Origin: Avena insularis
Taxonomy: Eukaryota; Streptophyta; Magnoliopsida; Poales; Poaceae
Direction: 5' to 3'
Assembly (NCBI GenBank): GCA_023614405.1
Contig: CM042690.1
Location: forward strand, 667,438,802-667,502,801
DNA length: 64,000 nucleotides
Part shown: positions 25,074 through 37,820 of the stretch, piece by piece
Position numbering within the stretch: position 1 is the stretch's first letter
Layout: the number at the start of each line of letters is the position of its first letter
The notes under the pieces: generated by a model
What the model was told of the DNA's origin: nothing
Seen by the model: the letters and a program-made list of their open reading frames with translations, nothing else
Databases searched by the model: none
Translations under genes and position numbers: made by a program

Positions 25074-27000
25074 CTGCAATTGGCAAATCCCAAAGTTACC
25101 ATATCAAATGACAATGTGACCAGCTTTTGCCACTGCCTTCTGGGATGATGAAGATGATTCCCCCGAAGTTAGAGCTACCAAAGAAGGTTCACCCAGGACT
25201 GACAAGCCTAGCTAAATGGATCTGTAGATGTGCCTTGTATTTATGTGTAGCCTGCGAGTGTTGAAGAAAATTTACATGAGAACATTGTTGAATGATTCTA
25301 CAATAAATGAAAAGGCGGTACCAGTTCAGTATATTCCACAAGGATAGGCATTCATGATTGATGAGGACAAGATGTGAAGCCTATTGCAGAAAAAAGTAAG
25401 CAGTGCCAGGAGCATGCGAAGTAAGAGTGGATTTGCCAGCTACCTTGGCTATTCGTATCTATTTTGCAGTTTGGAATTATTCAAATTAAAGCCTTAGGCA
25501 TGTTTGAATGGCAACATAAAAAATTAATCAAGATTAGCACTTCAAGTCTCCTAGAGCTGCAACTAACAAACAAATGCATATACACTTGCATTAGAATTTA
25601 AGAGCATGGTTGATTAATGCAGTGAGGATGGCTTAAATATTGGCACCCACAACCTTAAGTGTGAGCCCAGGTCAGACGAAAGCAGTCCTGGAAAGGACGG
25701 TGGCGCAATTCAAGGTTGAACTATGAACTTGCTGTGTTTTGTTAGTTTCTAGATGGCAAGTGGAGCCAATTAGCACAACCCAAGAGATGCATAAAAGAGA
25801 GGTTCAAACAACTGACAAACAGGTAGTAATTATCCTACTTGAGTTCGTTATCTAGATGGCCAGACACCAAAAGTTCGTTACATCATGGGCGCCTACCAAG
25901 AAATACTCTAAACTCGCTGAGGAAAACCACGCCGTTTACCTCATACCTCACAACCCCTTAGAGGGGCAGTAAATCAAGCAAATAGAAGAGAAAATGAGTT
26001 ACAAGTTCCCATGTACTAGCACAAAATTCACTCCCATCTATTCACTAAAGCCCAAAGATCACATCTTTCCCCACATAGACACCTTCCAAAGAGAGGCGCA
26101 GCTGAATAAATCTTGAAAGATGCAAAAGAGGCAAAGAGGGAAGCCGCCCGGATTCTGCTGCCTTCCGCTCAGAGCTCGGAGTCAGAGAGGAGCCACGGGA
26201 AGGTAGGTCCAGGACAAAAAAAAATTGAAGGGAAGAGCAGAAACCAAGCGTCGCGCATCTGCTGGAGCATCCCTAAATCCCGTCCACGTTTCACTCCCCA
26301 CTAGGAGACGCCCGAATCCCGGAGCACTAAGCTCAAGCTAAGCTCCAACGCTCGACTACGCACCTCAAGCAGGAGCAGAAGCTGAGCTGAACTGAAGCTT
26401 GAACTGAATCCGACCAAACCCCCCGGCCGGCCCACACAAATTACCCGCCAGGAACCCAAAAACAGCAGCCAATCGAGGACGAGAGGCCGCGCCACCCCGA
26501 GATCGACCGCCGCAGGGCTCCCAATTCCCACACCCACACAGATCCCCCCGGGAAAAAGAACCCTAAAACTCTCTCACCCGACACAGAAAAAATTCCCCAC
26601 CTCCAGCCACGGCACGGGCCCTGCGACGGAGCCCCCGCCCCGCCCGATTCACGCCCGGCAGGCGAAGGAGCGCCAGGGGAGAGGCCCGGCCGCGAATTCC
26701 GGCTGATTCGTGCGAGACCTACCTCAATCGGCGCGGGCGGCGCGTGGGCGGATCGGATCGGCGCCCCTCCGGCTCCAGGCCGCGGCGCGGGGTGGAGCAG
26801 CCGGCAGCTAGGGTTAGGGTTCGGCGCGGCCAAATGGGGAGGGTTTCGAGCTCCGGAGCGCGAGCGGGGGAGGAGAGAGAGTAGAGAGAGGGGGCGAGGG
26901 GGAGGCGGAGCTAATACTAGCGCAGGCAGCAGCTCGCTCTGTCTCTCTCTCTAGCTCGCTCGCGACGGGTGAAGATAAAGCGTGGTATACTGGCCCTGCG
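25074..27000 (-). promoter_or_regulatory. 5' UTR exon, first intron and promoter region of the Q-rich gene
   Basis: On the minus strand a GC-rich first exon runs from roughly 27.0 kb to 26723, where TTGAG|GTAGGT is a good donor. The matching acceptor is TTGCAG at about 25074, giving a 1.65 kb intron 5' of the coding start. Exon 1 is open in phase with the coding frame over about 110 nt, but contains no ATG, so I treat it as 5' UTR. The surrounding 26.4-27.15 kb is CpG-rich, typical of a housekeeping-type grass promoter. The intron has no recognisable coding sequence. Confidence 0.55.
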
Positions 27001-27239
27001 AAGTTTTCAACGAAGGCGCCCAAGGTGGGCCCGGCTCGGAGGGAGGTGCGATCTGGGCCGTCGGTTGGCGGTAGGCGGGGCTGCGCGACGTCAGATGGAG
27101 GACGGAGGCGGGTAACGGCGTTAGGGGAGGAAAAGGACACCGCGTGGTGGTGGTAGGAAAAGGAGGAAAGGGAGCTTATGGGGATGTGAGCCCGGCCGAG
27201 AAAGTGAGTGTGAGGTAATAAGAGTGAGTAACTTTTTTT

Positions 27240-28310
27240 TACAGTAACTTTGTATTAAGGAAAATATAATCCTTGTCTGAATTGTTGAGTTGAATAGACC
27301 AATTTATGTTCAGTTAGAGCATCTCCACCGGGAGACCCAAAAGGGCCGCCCAAACATTCCGATTTTGCCCGTTTGGGTCGAGCCACGGTTACTTTTGGTC
27401 GTGGTCCGGTCTATCCGGCCAGCCGCGCCCAGCTGTGCGACCTAAACGGACAAAATCGGACAGGCCAGCCCAAAAGAGAGGAGAGAGAAGAAGGCCCATT
27501 GTGTGACTGTAACTGGGTCAGTCTGCTCCAAAACCAGACAGGCCAGCGTCCGCGTCTGTCCAGACAAACCCATCTGTGACCCAAATTTGATGTCCGGATA
27601 GGTCGGTCCGGTCTGAGTTTGTCCGAATAGGTCGTCCTGCTTGGACGCCGCATTTGGCTCAACTGTCCGCGCAGACCGATTAGGACGCAGCTGGACCGTT
27701 TGGGTCTCGCCCGTGGAGATGCCCTTAGATGTGTGATATAGATATGTGATGACCACTCTACATAAGGTGGTGAGATCCAAGGGAAAAAATGTTGTATTTC
27801 TATCAAAGTATTGTGATCTTATTACCAATGAAGTGATCACCTGAGTTCAAAAGGAAGTCGAAACAAGGAAACTTTAATCTTGTGTGAATGCTTGAGTGGA
27901 ATAAACCATATTTTGTTCAACTGAAGATGTGTGATATAGATATGTGATGACCACTCTCCATAAGATTGTGAGATTCAAAAAATGAATTTATATCGAAGTA
28001 CTATGATCTTATTGCCAATTATGTGATCAACTAAATTCAAGAGGAAGTCAAAATAAGGAAATTGTTAATCCTTGTCTAAATGGTTGAGTGGGATAAACCT
28101 ATTTTTCGTTCAGTTGAAGATGTGTGATATACATATGTGATGATCACTCTCCGTAAAGTGGTGAGATAAAATTATGTGATCACCTCAACTCAAAAGGAAG
28201 TAAAAATAAGGAAAATTTAATCCTTATCTAGATGGTTGAGTGGGACAAACCAAAAAAATCGGTTGAAGATGTGTGATATAGATATGTGATGACCACTCTC
28301 TGCGCAGGTG
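27240..28310. repeat. Degenerate tandem repeat, 4-5 units of about 150-200 bp
   Basis: A block containing AAGGAAA(A/C)TTTAATCCTTGTC, GGTTGAGTGGGATAAACC, TTCAGTTGAAGATGTGTGAT and GTGATGACCACTCTCC recurs from 27250 to 28310. Clear copies of the GATGTGTGATATAGATATG core are at about 27728, 27926, 28119 and 28269. Copies are diverged and vary in length. The first unit is split by the MITE at 27317-27724. Confidence 0.75.
27317..27724. mobile_element. Tourist/Harbinger-like MITE with TTA target duplication
   Basis: Begins GAGCATCTCCACCGGGAGAC and ends in the inverse, GTGGAGATGCCC, flanked by TTA at 27314-27316 and 27725-27727. The 408 bp interior is GC-rich with repeated GGTCCGGTC/GACCGG-type motifs. 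Removing it and one TTA restores the tandem repeat (TTCAGTTA + GATGTGTG), which independently supports both borders. Terminal sequence and 3-bp TTA duplication fit PIF/Harbinger-derived MITEs. Confidence 0.8.
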
Positions 28311-29389
28311 AATTAGGATCAAATAGGTGGGAGTTCCAAGCTTGAAAAAAATCAATATTAATCTTTGAATTTAGTCAAGATTAGTACAAATATTAGTAGC
28401 TAAATAGAACATCTTTTTTAGGGCGCATCATGACACCCCCACTGGATACGCCACAAGCACTCCATAAGGTGGTGAGATCCAAAAAAGAAGTTGTATATCT
28501 ATCAAAGAATTACTATTTTATTGCCAATTATGTTATCACCTAAATTCTAGAGGAAGTCAAAATAATGTGACATTCTAGAATATCTAGATTACCCTCGAAA
28601 GAAAAAGAATATGTGGATGACACACTACACACAAAATCCAGCATGATATTACAGTCAAAATCACAACAAAAAATAGTGATAAAAACATTTTGTTTCTCAA
28701 CTCGCATGTGTGTGACGCCGTATCACATGAAGCATATCTCGTTCTCTAAAAAGTGTGCAAATTAGACCAATCGTTATCATGGTCACACAAGTTGTATAGC
28801 TCTTCCATGTTACACACAATGTGCCATGCTAATCTTTCATATGTTGGCACTAACATACTTTAGTCGTTCAACCAAAGGTGTTACTGAAATTGGGCGCAAC
28901 GGAACCTTTTATCCATCTAGATGGAATATTGAGACAAGAATTCTGAAAAATAGGCACATGCTTTGATAGGAAAAATCACACGCATAATCAACACCATGTG
29001 TATATCTAAAATATAGTCTTCATACCTTAGCACTAGGGACGTGTATGGTCATGAAGGAGCTAGATGCGTTGCAGCGCCCAAGCAATCGCCCCTCATCTTT
29101 CTTACCCTTTGTATTGAATGGTACTAGGGTGACTCCTCTACTCACCCTGGTCAAAGTTGTCTATCAATGCCTTCTTCGTCGCCCTAATAACGTCTGCATA
29201 GGACCATGTCAGTAGGATGGTGACATAAGGCAAGAGCAATGTAGCACCCTGGTTGGTGTCACTTGTTTCGTGGTGGGAAGGGTGAGAGGCAGAGGTCTAT
29301 ATTAGTCAAGGGTGGTGGAGTGTGTGTGAGATAATTGAGTTCTTGCCTTTTATGTAGAGATGTTTAAATGGTTTTAATACTTTTCTGAT
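28311..29389. other. Intergenic, no gene recognised
   Basis: AT-rich sequence without a convincing open frame, splice-compatible exon series or clear repeat border. It may be decayed transposon DNA. Confidence 0.4.
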
Positions 29390-31087
29390 GCAAACTCCAA
29401 AATCGGTGTCACATGAACTACACACGTGTAGCGGGAGTGTTGGTTCTAGTTGGTTTTTGTCAGTAAGTATACATTAGGTTCTAACGTTCTCTTGGAGGGC
29501 ATGGTCGGTTCATAAGTGGTGTATTGTCGTTTCTATGGATTCCAGTGCTAGACACAGGTGGTGTATTGTCGTTGTGGATGCCATGGTTGGTCACAGGCGG
29601 TGTATTGTCATTTTTGTGGATGCTAGGGCTGACCACAAGTGTTGCATTGTCAGTTTTTTTTTGGATTCAAGGAGTGACCACTAGCGGGGTATTGTCGATT
29701 TTGTTAACATATGTATATCACGCGTCCTTGCATTTTTCTTAAAATCACCAGCATAAATCTTAGCTATTACGGGTGAATGCCACACTTTCTAATCACATAT
29801 AGATGCATGGCTTGTCTTGCATCCACTTTTATCAAGAGAGTAGGCCACTCTTCAACAACATATACATGAAAATAGTCCGTACATTCACCTCTACCAAGGG
29901 CTAATTGATTAAATGAAGCCTACTAGGACCCCTGGTCTACTATTTTATATGACATCTCTTTGTCACCTTTACAAACCTTATCTATGCCTAACATGTCATG
30001 TATGTATGCACTTTACTGTTGAAGGTTGAGTATACTAGGCCGCGCAGAGATAAACAAAACGTTTATACGCGGTACTTCCAAGATCTAGTTAAGGTGATAG
30101 GCCATGAGATTACCACTAGATGCGCAAATGCGGAACTTGACTTAGCATGTCGGAGCAATACCGATCAATCCCACAAATAGCTCCCCGGATCCCCACACAA
30201 ATAGCTCCTCCGGATCCCCACGAACTCCTTCCTCTCCAGCGTCACACGTGTAATGCCTCTACATGTACCCCGCACGTGCATGAAGGAGCACCGGGCAGAG
30301 GATTGCTAGATCATCTCAAGCCCAATTTGGGAGTGGAGAAAGTGACGATTAGGTCAGAAAACTACCTCTTATACATCCCTAGTTGGGCTCAACGCTTGAG
30401 ACTCATCTAGGCTGTACCCTAATGTCCATATGGATCTAATCCATATGGGCTCCTTACCCCTTAAGTGTGTGATCCTGTAAGTTCATGTACACCTAGACAC
30501 AACATGAGCTACACTTCGAAGTATCACGTTATATCTTCGAGTCCAACTCGCTCTCATAAAACACTTGGTCTAAAGTTGATAGATGGTAGCGACCTCTAAC
30601 TAAACGTGTCAACTCCCAAGCGTTGTAAAGTCTAAAGACAACCTTCAATATGACTTTCATCCAAGCCTTTTTGAATCATGATATACCTTGTCAAGCTATA
30701 GGCGAGTAGTTATCATCCCTTTAATAGCTCAACTCTTTTTTCGTTTTGTGATACACGATTCACTAGACTAACACTTAGTCAGACTCCTCAGTTAACACTT
30801 AATTGAGTCGCGCATGGTCATGCTTCCTAATCATATCACACGGGAGGGCCTAGAGAATACCTCTCTAGCCGGAGGGGCAAATCCCATCTTGATTATCCAC
30901 GTCACGCAGCTCTATTCACAGCCGATCCAAACTCTGCCTTTATGACTTCCCTATGATGGAACATTGTTTGATAGAATCTAAGTCAGTTGATCCACAACTC
31001 GCATTGTGCGACAACCTCAGGTCTAAGGATTACATTTATTGAGACATACAAATAACGACTTACTCGTTATATCTCAATATGGGTCAG

Positions 31088-32494
31088 TGATGTCTACGCA
31101 CTTATATTCTTGTAGACAGTTGTTAGGCCTCCAAGTGCAGAGATTTGTAGAAAAGTAGCAAGTTTTCCCTTAAGTGGATCACTCAAGGTTTATCGAACTC
31201 AGGGAGGAAGTGGTCAAAGGTATCCCCTCTCAAGCAACCCTGCAATTAAGATACAATAAGTCTCTTGTGTCCCCAACACACCCAATACACTTGTCAGGTG
31301 TATAGGTGCACTAGTTCAGCGAAGAGATAGTAAAATACAAGTGGTATAGATATAAGACAACGGTGCTAGAAAATAGCTTGACGGGAGGAAAAGACTAAAG
31401 GTAAAAAGATGGAAGCAAGCAAACATGTAACAGATCTAGTTGCAAACGGTGTTTCAATGTTTAGAAATAAGGCCTAGGGATCATACTTTCGCTAGTGAAC
31501 ACTCTTATATAAATATATAAATATATTCTTCTTTATGATACTACGCTGAACTACTCTCCGGTTGGACACTCTAATCCATGGTAGGGCTATAACAGCACAC
31601 CTCAAAGTAAGACTTTCCCATCTAGATAACCCCACACTGTCACCTTGAGCACTAGATGGTTCCAACAAACACCACAATTTCATAAAGACATCTAACTCCA
31701 AATATAACTCATAACAAGTATTTGTAATCTCTAGCCTAAGTGCCACCATGGTGTGCACATTGTCAACTTCACACACATGGGGAGAGTAGAGATCTATTAA
31801 AGCACTTGAGTAGCAAGGTAGATCTATAGATTATAAGCTCATGATCTCAATAAGATCATGCATAGAGAGAGATATGAACACATAGATACCGGTAGAACCC
31901 TTAGCCTCGAGAGAGAACTACTCCCTCCTCATCATGGGAATCAGCAACAGTGATAGAGATGGTGGTGGAGATCGATGGAGATGGCTCCGGGGGCACTTCC
32001 TCGTCCTGGCAGGGTGCCGGAACAGAGACTTTATGTCCCCCGAATCTCCCCTTCGGTGGCGACGGTGGTGCAGAACTTTTTGTGGATTTCTCATTGACTA
32101 TTTAGGGTTTCTGCCTCGGGAGGAATATATAGGCGAAGGAGGCAAGGTCGGTGGCCAGCCAGGGGGCCCACACCATGCCCTGGCGCGGCCTAGGGTTACC
32201 CGCGCCAAGGGGGTGGCCACCTTGTGGCCCCTCTCCGGCTCTCCTTCTGGCTCCGTGAATCTTCCGGTAAAATATCAACTTCGGCTTTTGTCCCGTCCAA
32301 TTCCGAGAATATTCATTTTTTGACTTTCTAGAACCAAAAATAGCAGAAAACAGGCAACTAGCATTGTGGCTCTTGTTAATAGGTTAGTCCAAGAAAGTGT
32401 ATAAAAAGTACTCCAAAGTTGGAACAAAACATAAGAAAGTAGATAAAACCAAGCATGGAACATCAAAAATTATGGATATGTTTGCAACGTATCA
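31088..32494 (-). repeat. 3' LTR of the non-autonomous element
   Basis: About 1407 bp, downstream LTR in element orientation. It pairs with 36167-37562 along its whole length, with scattered substitutions and small indels, including an extra TATAAA-like repeat near 31512. It is preceded, on the minus strand, by the polypurine tract at about 32495-32515. Confidence 0.9.
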
Positions 32495-32515
32495 ACATCC
32501 CCAAGCTTAACTCCT
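32495..32515 (-). other. Polypurine tract of the non-autonomous element
   Basis: On the minus strand AGTTAAGCTTGGGGATG directly precedes the 3' LTR start TTGATACG. The same tract precedes the LTR of the related element at 62455-62473. Confidence 0.75.
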
Positions 32516-35234
32516 GCTCGTCCTCGAATAGGTAAGTGATAAAAAGAAAGAATAATTTTTGAGGTGACATGCACCATCATAAACTTGATCAAAGTATTTG
32601 TAAAACATTCGAAGCTGGGATCATAGTACTTCAATCATAACATGAAAGACGAACTTCTAACAAATAAGACATAGCAACTATGTTGTAACATGAAAGGATA
32701 CAAACAAAGATCATGAATAACAATGTATTGAAAGACGTTTGTTTGTTTCACATATAGAAAACATAGCACAGTGGCATTCAACTTGTCCCTTATAGAGTAG
32801 CAAACATAAATGCATAGGACACCTTCAAAGTTCATAAGAGTGACTAGATACAAATAGTTTAAAACAAGCAATATCAAAGATATGCATCAATCAACAAGTC
32901 TTGGGACAATGCACATAAAACTAAGAATGGCCACTATGCTCTCAAAGTAGGTGCATAAAGATAGAAGATGGAGACTCAATATAAAAGTGGAAGAAAGGTT
33001 TCATAGAAGGAAGTAGGGATTCAAGTTTCATAAAGAGCTTCCAAAAATTATGGTACTTATTAGCTTTTAGCTCTCATTGCCCTATCATAAGCATCTTGAA
33101 GTGATTAAGGTTAAAGTGAACAAACTATGGTGTATATGCTTCACGAAGTATAAGTTGGAAATCTCATGTCCCTTGAATACGAGGGCTGCTCCTCATGCTA
33201 CTCAAGTTTAGTCACCGGTAAGTTCTTGTCATCGTAAGTACATGTGTATCATAGAGAACCGTCAACGGGGTACCCCTTGCCCGATGATACGGAAGAATCC
33301 CCATATCAAAATGACAAGGCAAGCAGACAACGAGCATCTCAGCAATCTTCTTATTTACCATGGGAATATGGTGCTTTTTTCTCTCTTTCCTCTTTTCATA
33401 ATCTATTTTTTTCTTTTTCTCTTTTTTCTCAATATCAGACTCTTTTTTTATAAGAAGAATGCTTCATAGACAGCTCATTATGGTTATGCTGCAGGTTTCC
33501 ACCATGTCGGCATGGATTAGACCAGCGGCCCAGGCGTTTCTCTAACACATATACATAACTCCATGGACTTACAAGCTCCTCTTTCATTTCACACCGACGA
33601 CATCCATAGACAAAAGAGCATATATCAACTAGGTACAAAGTACCAGTGCAATGTTGAAAGCGTTCCCCATGACAGCATGGTTCTGCTAATCCCCAACAAA
33701 TAAGTGCAAGCATATACAACATAGACGACACAATGGTTCAAGTTTATTAAGGGCAAAAAAAGTAAAGTGTGCCATCAAGTTCGTGAGAGCTTTAATCACT
33801 AGTTTTCTCATAACAAGTTTAATTGTATGCGATAAAACATGAATATACTTGGAATAGCATATGCTAGTAGGTAGGTATGGTGGACTCTTTGGAATAACTT
33901 GGTTTAGGAGTTGGATGCATGAGTGGAACTCACACTTGGTTGCGGAGGCTAGCAAAAGACTGGGAGCGACCAACTAAGAGAGCAATAATGGCCATAATCA
34001 TGCAAAGCGATAAAACATTATTAATCAAAGCATAAAGTGATACTATAAGTTGAAAACTAAAGAATCATCAAGGCTATAGTGACTTGGGATAATCATAACA
34101 TGGTGTGAGCATGTGCCAAGTCAACCCAAATAAAGCATCAAAGGAGAACACCACAATACTATGCTTTAATATGCTAAAACAACGCATGATTCTTCAAAGG
34201 CACATTAAGCAATATCAATTGTTTATAACATGTCATGCTACAGCAAAGAATACTAAGCATAAACCCAAAACAATATCAAGCATGGCATGACAAAGCATAG
34301 GCCACAGTCAAAAACAAGTTCTCTTTACCACTTAAGTATGAACTTTCCTACTCTTTTCCAAACCAAACCAAACTATTTAAAAACCAATGTATGAAAGAGG
34401 GGGTCCAACCAATTTATTCAACAAACTAAGCAAACAAAGCAAACGAAAAACCAAAATGAAAACGAAAAAGAAGACGCTCCAAGAACAACACAATTGTGCA
34501 TGAAACAATAAAAATAAAGCGTTTGGAAGAAACCTGGGATTTTTATTGATGAAGAAGGGGATGCCGTGGGCATCCCCAAGATTTGACGCTTGTACCTCTT
34601 GAATATTTCTTGGGGTGACACAGGGTGGCATCCCCAAGTTTTAGCTTTAGTCCATCCTTCATCTCATTACTCATTCCTTCCATACACCTGGAATTTTTCC
34701 TTCATACAAAACTTCGCACAATCTTTATTAGCAACATTAGTGTACTCAAGATAATAAGTCTTTAGGTTCAGTTCCAACACCAATAAAACTTCCATTAAAA
34801 CACAATCTACTGTAGCACTTCCCTAAAAAAGCTCAATTCCCCAAAAGAACTCAAAAAGGAACCAACAAGAAGCAAATGCAAATAATGGCAGAAATCTGTC
34901 AAAATAGACCAGCAGGTAAAAACCAATTTTGTCGAAGACCTTCTGTTGATCAAATCGAAAATAACGAAAGTTATATAACAACCTGGGGCAGAAGCACAAA
35001 AATTCACGCCTCAAAAAGACGTACAGAGATTTTACACGATTTTTTACGGTGAAGCACAAAAATCTGTTTCGGGACAGCAACTTTCCCAATCATTACTTTT
35101 CTCTCATTAGAGGTTACTCTTGGCACAAAAAGCAAATAAAAAGGATAAGGAGAGGTTATTAATGAAGCAATAACTTCCAAGACTCAACTAAAACTTTTGG
35201 GTTATCTCCCAATAAGTACTTTTCTTTAACGCCT

Positions 35235-36032
35235 TTAAGTTAGGCATGATGGTTTGAGAAGATGCTCACATAAGAAATATGAATTGAAGTAAAAGAGAGC
35301 ATCAAGAAGCAAATTCAAAGCACATTTAAGTCTAACCCACTTCCTGTGCATAGGAATCTTGTAAAGAAACAAGTCATGAAAGCACAAAGCAACAAGTATA
35401 GTAAAGAAAAACAAGTGCAACTTCAAAATTTTCAACATAAAGAGGGGAAACTTAATATTGTTGAGATACATAAAACCATGTTTCCCTCTCTCATAATAAC
35501 TTTCAGTAGAATCATGAATAAAAGTAACAATATAACTATCACAAGAAACATTCTTATCATGAGCCACATGCATATAATCATTATTACTCTCCACATAAGC
35601 ATAATTATTCTTATTAATTATAGTGGGAGCAAAATCAACAAAATAGCTATCATTATTATTCTCATCACCATAATCATCAAATATAGGAGGCATATTGTAA
35701 TCATAATCAATTTTCTCCTCAATTGTAGGTGGACTGAAAATATCATACTCATCATTGTAATCATCATATATTGGAGGCATAGTATCATCAAAGTAAATTT
35801 TCTCCTCCGTGCTTGGGGGACTAAAAAGATCATGCTCATCAAAACCAGCTTCCCCAAGCTTAGACTTTTCCATAGCATTAGCAATAATGGTGTTCAAAGA
35901 ATTCATACTAATAACATTGCTATTAGCACGCAAATAAAGTTCCATAGGTTTTTTAATTTTCTCTTCAAACACTTCATGTCCTAACTCAAGATAAATACTA
36001 TAAAGCTCTCTAATTCTGTTGTTATTTTCCAT
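35235..36032 (-). CDS. Accessory ORF of non-autonomous LTR element, 265 aa, unknown function
   Basis: ATG at 36032, about 110 nt after the primer binding site in element orientation, so it is the first protein the element RNA could encode. No retroviral-type domain is visible. Residues about 80-125 contain two near copies of an acidic/aromatic motif, the first reading EEKIYFDDTMPPIYDDYNDE and the second EEKIDYDYNMPPIFDDYGDE. A hydrophobic stretch follows (LHLFFFTILVALCFHDLFLY), then KIPMHRKWVRLKC. I recall near-identical predicted proteins scattered through wheat annotations, so it appears conserved within the family. The function is unknown, and a structural or cis role of the RNA is equally possible. 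Confidence 0.6.
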   Translation of the reverse strand: MENNNRIRELYSIYLELGHEVFEEKIKKPMELYLRANSNVISMNSLNTIIANAMEKSKLGEAGFDEHDLFSPPSTEEKIYFDDTMPPIYDDYNDEYDIFSPPTIEEKIDYDYNMPPIFDDYGDENNNDSYFVDFAPTIINKNNYAYVESNNDYMHVAHDKNVSCDSYIVTFIHDSTESYYERGKHGFMYLNNIKFPLFMLKILKLHLFFFTILVALCFHDLFLYKIPMHRKWVRLKCALNLLLDALFYFNSYFLCEHLLKPSCLT

Positions 36033-36140
36033 TAAGCCTAACTAGTGAAAAAAAGAAACAAAAAGACAAAATTGCAGAATCTAAAGGAAATAACTCCGAG
36101 CACTCACACCGGAGGATGTGAGTACCTTTTACCTTACCTT

Positions 36141-36156
36141 CCCGGCAACGGCGCCA
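36141..36156 (-). other. Primer binding site complementary to tRNA-Asp 3' end
   Basis: On the minus strand, 10 nt after the end of the 5' LTR, TGGCGCCGTTGCCGGG is complementary to the acceptor end of plant tRNA-Asp (ending CAACGGCGCCA). This fixes the element orientation and is a primer choice common in gypsy-type elements. Confidence 0.8.
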
Positions 36157-36166
36157 GAAAATAGAT

Positions 36167-37562
36167 TGATTTCTACGCACTTCTATTCTTATAGACAGTT
36201 GTTGGGCCTCCAAGTGCAGAGGTTTGTAGAACAGTAGCAAGTTTTCCCTTAAGTGGATCACCCAAGGTTTATCGAACTCAGAGAGAAAGTGGTCAAAGGT
36301 ATCCCCTCTCAAGCAACCCTGCAATCAAGATACAAGAAGTCTCTCGTGTCCCCAACACACCCAATACACTTGTCAGGTGTATAGGTACACTAGTTCGGCG
36401 AAGAGATAGTAAAATACAAGTGGTATAGATATAAGACAACGGTGCTAGAAAATAGCTTGATGGGAGGAAAAGACTAAAGGTAAAAAGATGGAAGCAAGCA
36501 AACATGTAACAAATCTAGTTGCAAATGGTGTTTCAATGTTTAGAAACAAGGCATAGGGATCATACTTTCGCTAGTGAACACTCTCATATAAATATATTCT
36601 TCTTTATGATACTACACTGAACTACTCTCCGGTTGGACACTCTAATCCATGGTAGGGCTATAACAACACACCTCAAAGTAAGCCTTTCCCATCTAGATAA
36701 CCCCACACTGTCACCTTGAGCACTAGATGGTTCCAACAAACACCACAATTTCATAAAGACATCCAACTCCAAATATAACTCATAACAAGTATTTGTAATC
36801 TCTAGCCTAAGTGCCACCATGGTGTGCACACTGTCAACTTCACACACATGGGGAGAGCAGAGATCTATTAAAGCACTTGGGTAGCAAGGTAGATCTATAG
36901 ATTACAAGCTCATGATCTCAATAAGATCATGCATAGAGAGAGATGAACACATAGCTACCGGTAGAACCCTTAGCCTTGAGAGAGAACTACTCCCTCCTCA
37001 CCATGGGAATCAACAACGGTGATGAAGATGGTGGTGGAGATCGATGGAGGTGGCTCCGGGGGCACTTCCCCATCCCGGCAGGGTGCTGGAATAGAGACTT
37101 TTGTCCCCCGAATCTCCCCTTCGGTGGTGGCGGTGCGGAACTTTTCGTGGATTTCTGATTGACTATTTAGGGTTTCTGCCTCGGGAGGAATATATAGGCG
37201 AAGGAGGCAAGGTTGGTGGCCAGCCAGGGGGCCCACACCATGCCTTGGTGCGGCCTAGGGTTGCCCGCGCCAAGGGGTGTGTGGCCACCCTGTGGCCCCT
37301 CTCCGGCTCTCCTTCTGGCTCCGTGAATCTTCTGGTAAAATATCAACTTCGGCTTTTATCCCGTCCAATTCCGAGAATATTCATTTTCTAACTTTCTGAA
37401 ACCAAAAACAGCAGAAAACAGACAACTGGCACTATGGCTCTTGTTAATAGGTTAGTACAAGAAAGTGTATAAAAAATACTCCAAAGTTGGAACAAAACAT
37501 AAGAAAGTAGATAAAACCAAGCATAGAACATTAAAAATTATGGATACGTTTGCAACGTATCA
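36167..37562 (-). repeat. 5' LTR of the non-autonomous element
   Basis: About 1396 bp, pairing with 31088-32494. On the minus strand it starts TGATACGTTGCAAACG and ends ACGCAGAAATCA-like sequence, with the final TGAT..ATCA inverted ends intact. The GTCAG target duplication follows at 37563-37567. Confidence 0.9.
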
Positions 37563-37820
37563 GTCAGTACGACTCACTAAACTCCATAGTCAAATCCGTT
37601 TAAGTTGTAATAGCATCACCATGCCGACAAGTGGAACCGATTCATCAGTTGACTTTCACATTAATCTAAGTTGTGGGTATAGCACAATCTCGACAACTAA
37701 GGTAATCTAGTATGAACAACATGAATATACAGTTCCACAGCTAAATCACATATTCAATGATACATACCAAATATTCATACAAGAAGAACTCAATTACTTT
37801 ATGCATACATTAGGAATTAC

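Larger units (their letters stand above)
31088..37562 (-). mobile_element. Complete non-autonomous LTR retrotransposon, 6.5 kb
   Basis: Two direct LTRs (31088-32494 and 36167-37562) enclose 3.67 kb with no gag, protease, RT or integrase. A 5-bp duplication GTCAG flanks it (31083-31087, 37563-37567). The primer binding site and polypurine tract show it lies on the minus strand. The LTRs begin TGAT and end ATCA. Over the first 250 aligned LTR bases I count roughly 14 differences, so insertion is not very recent. Its only sizeable open frame is at 35235-36032. Mobilisation would need proteins from another element, probably gypsy-type judging by the primer site. Confidence 0.9.

Noticed and set aside
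26441..26833. Open frame in the GC-rich first exon of the Q-rich gene as coding N-terminus
   Set aside because: No ATG opens it and its composition is that of a GC-rich grass 5' UTR. It is in phase with exon 2, so it is mentioned as a possibility only.
36141..36156. tRNA-Asp gene
   Set aside because: Only the 3' acceptor complement is present, at the expected position of a primer binding site; no cloverleaf surrounds it.
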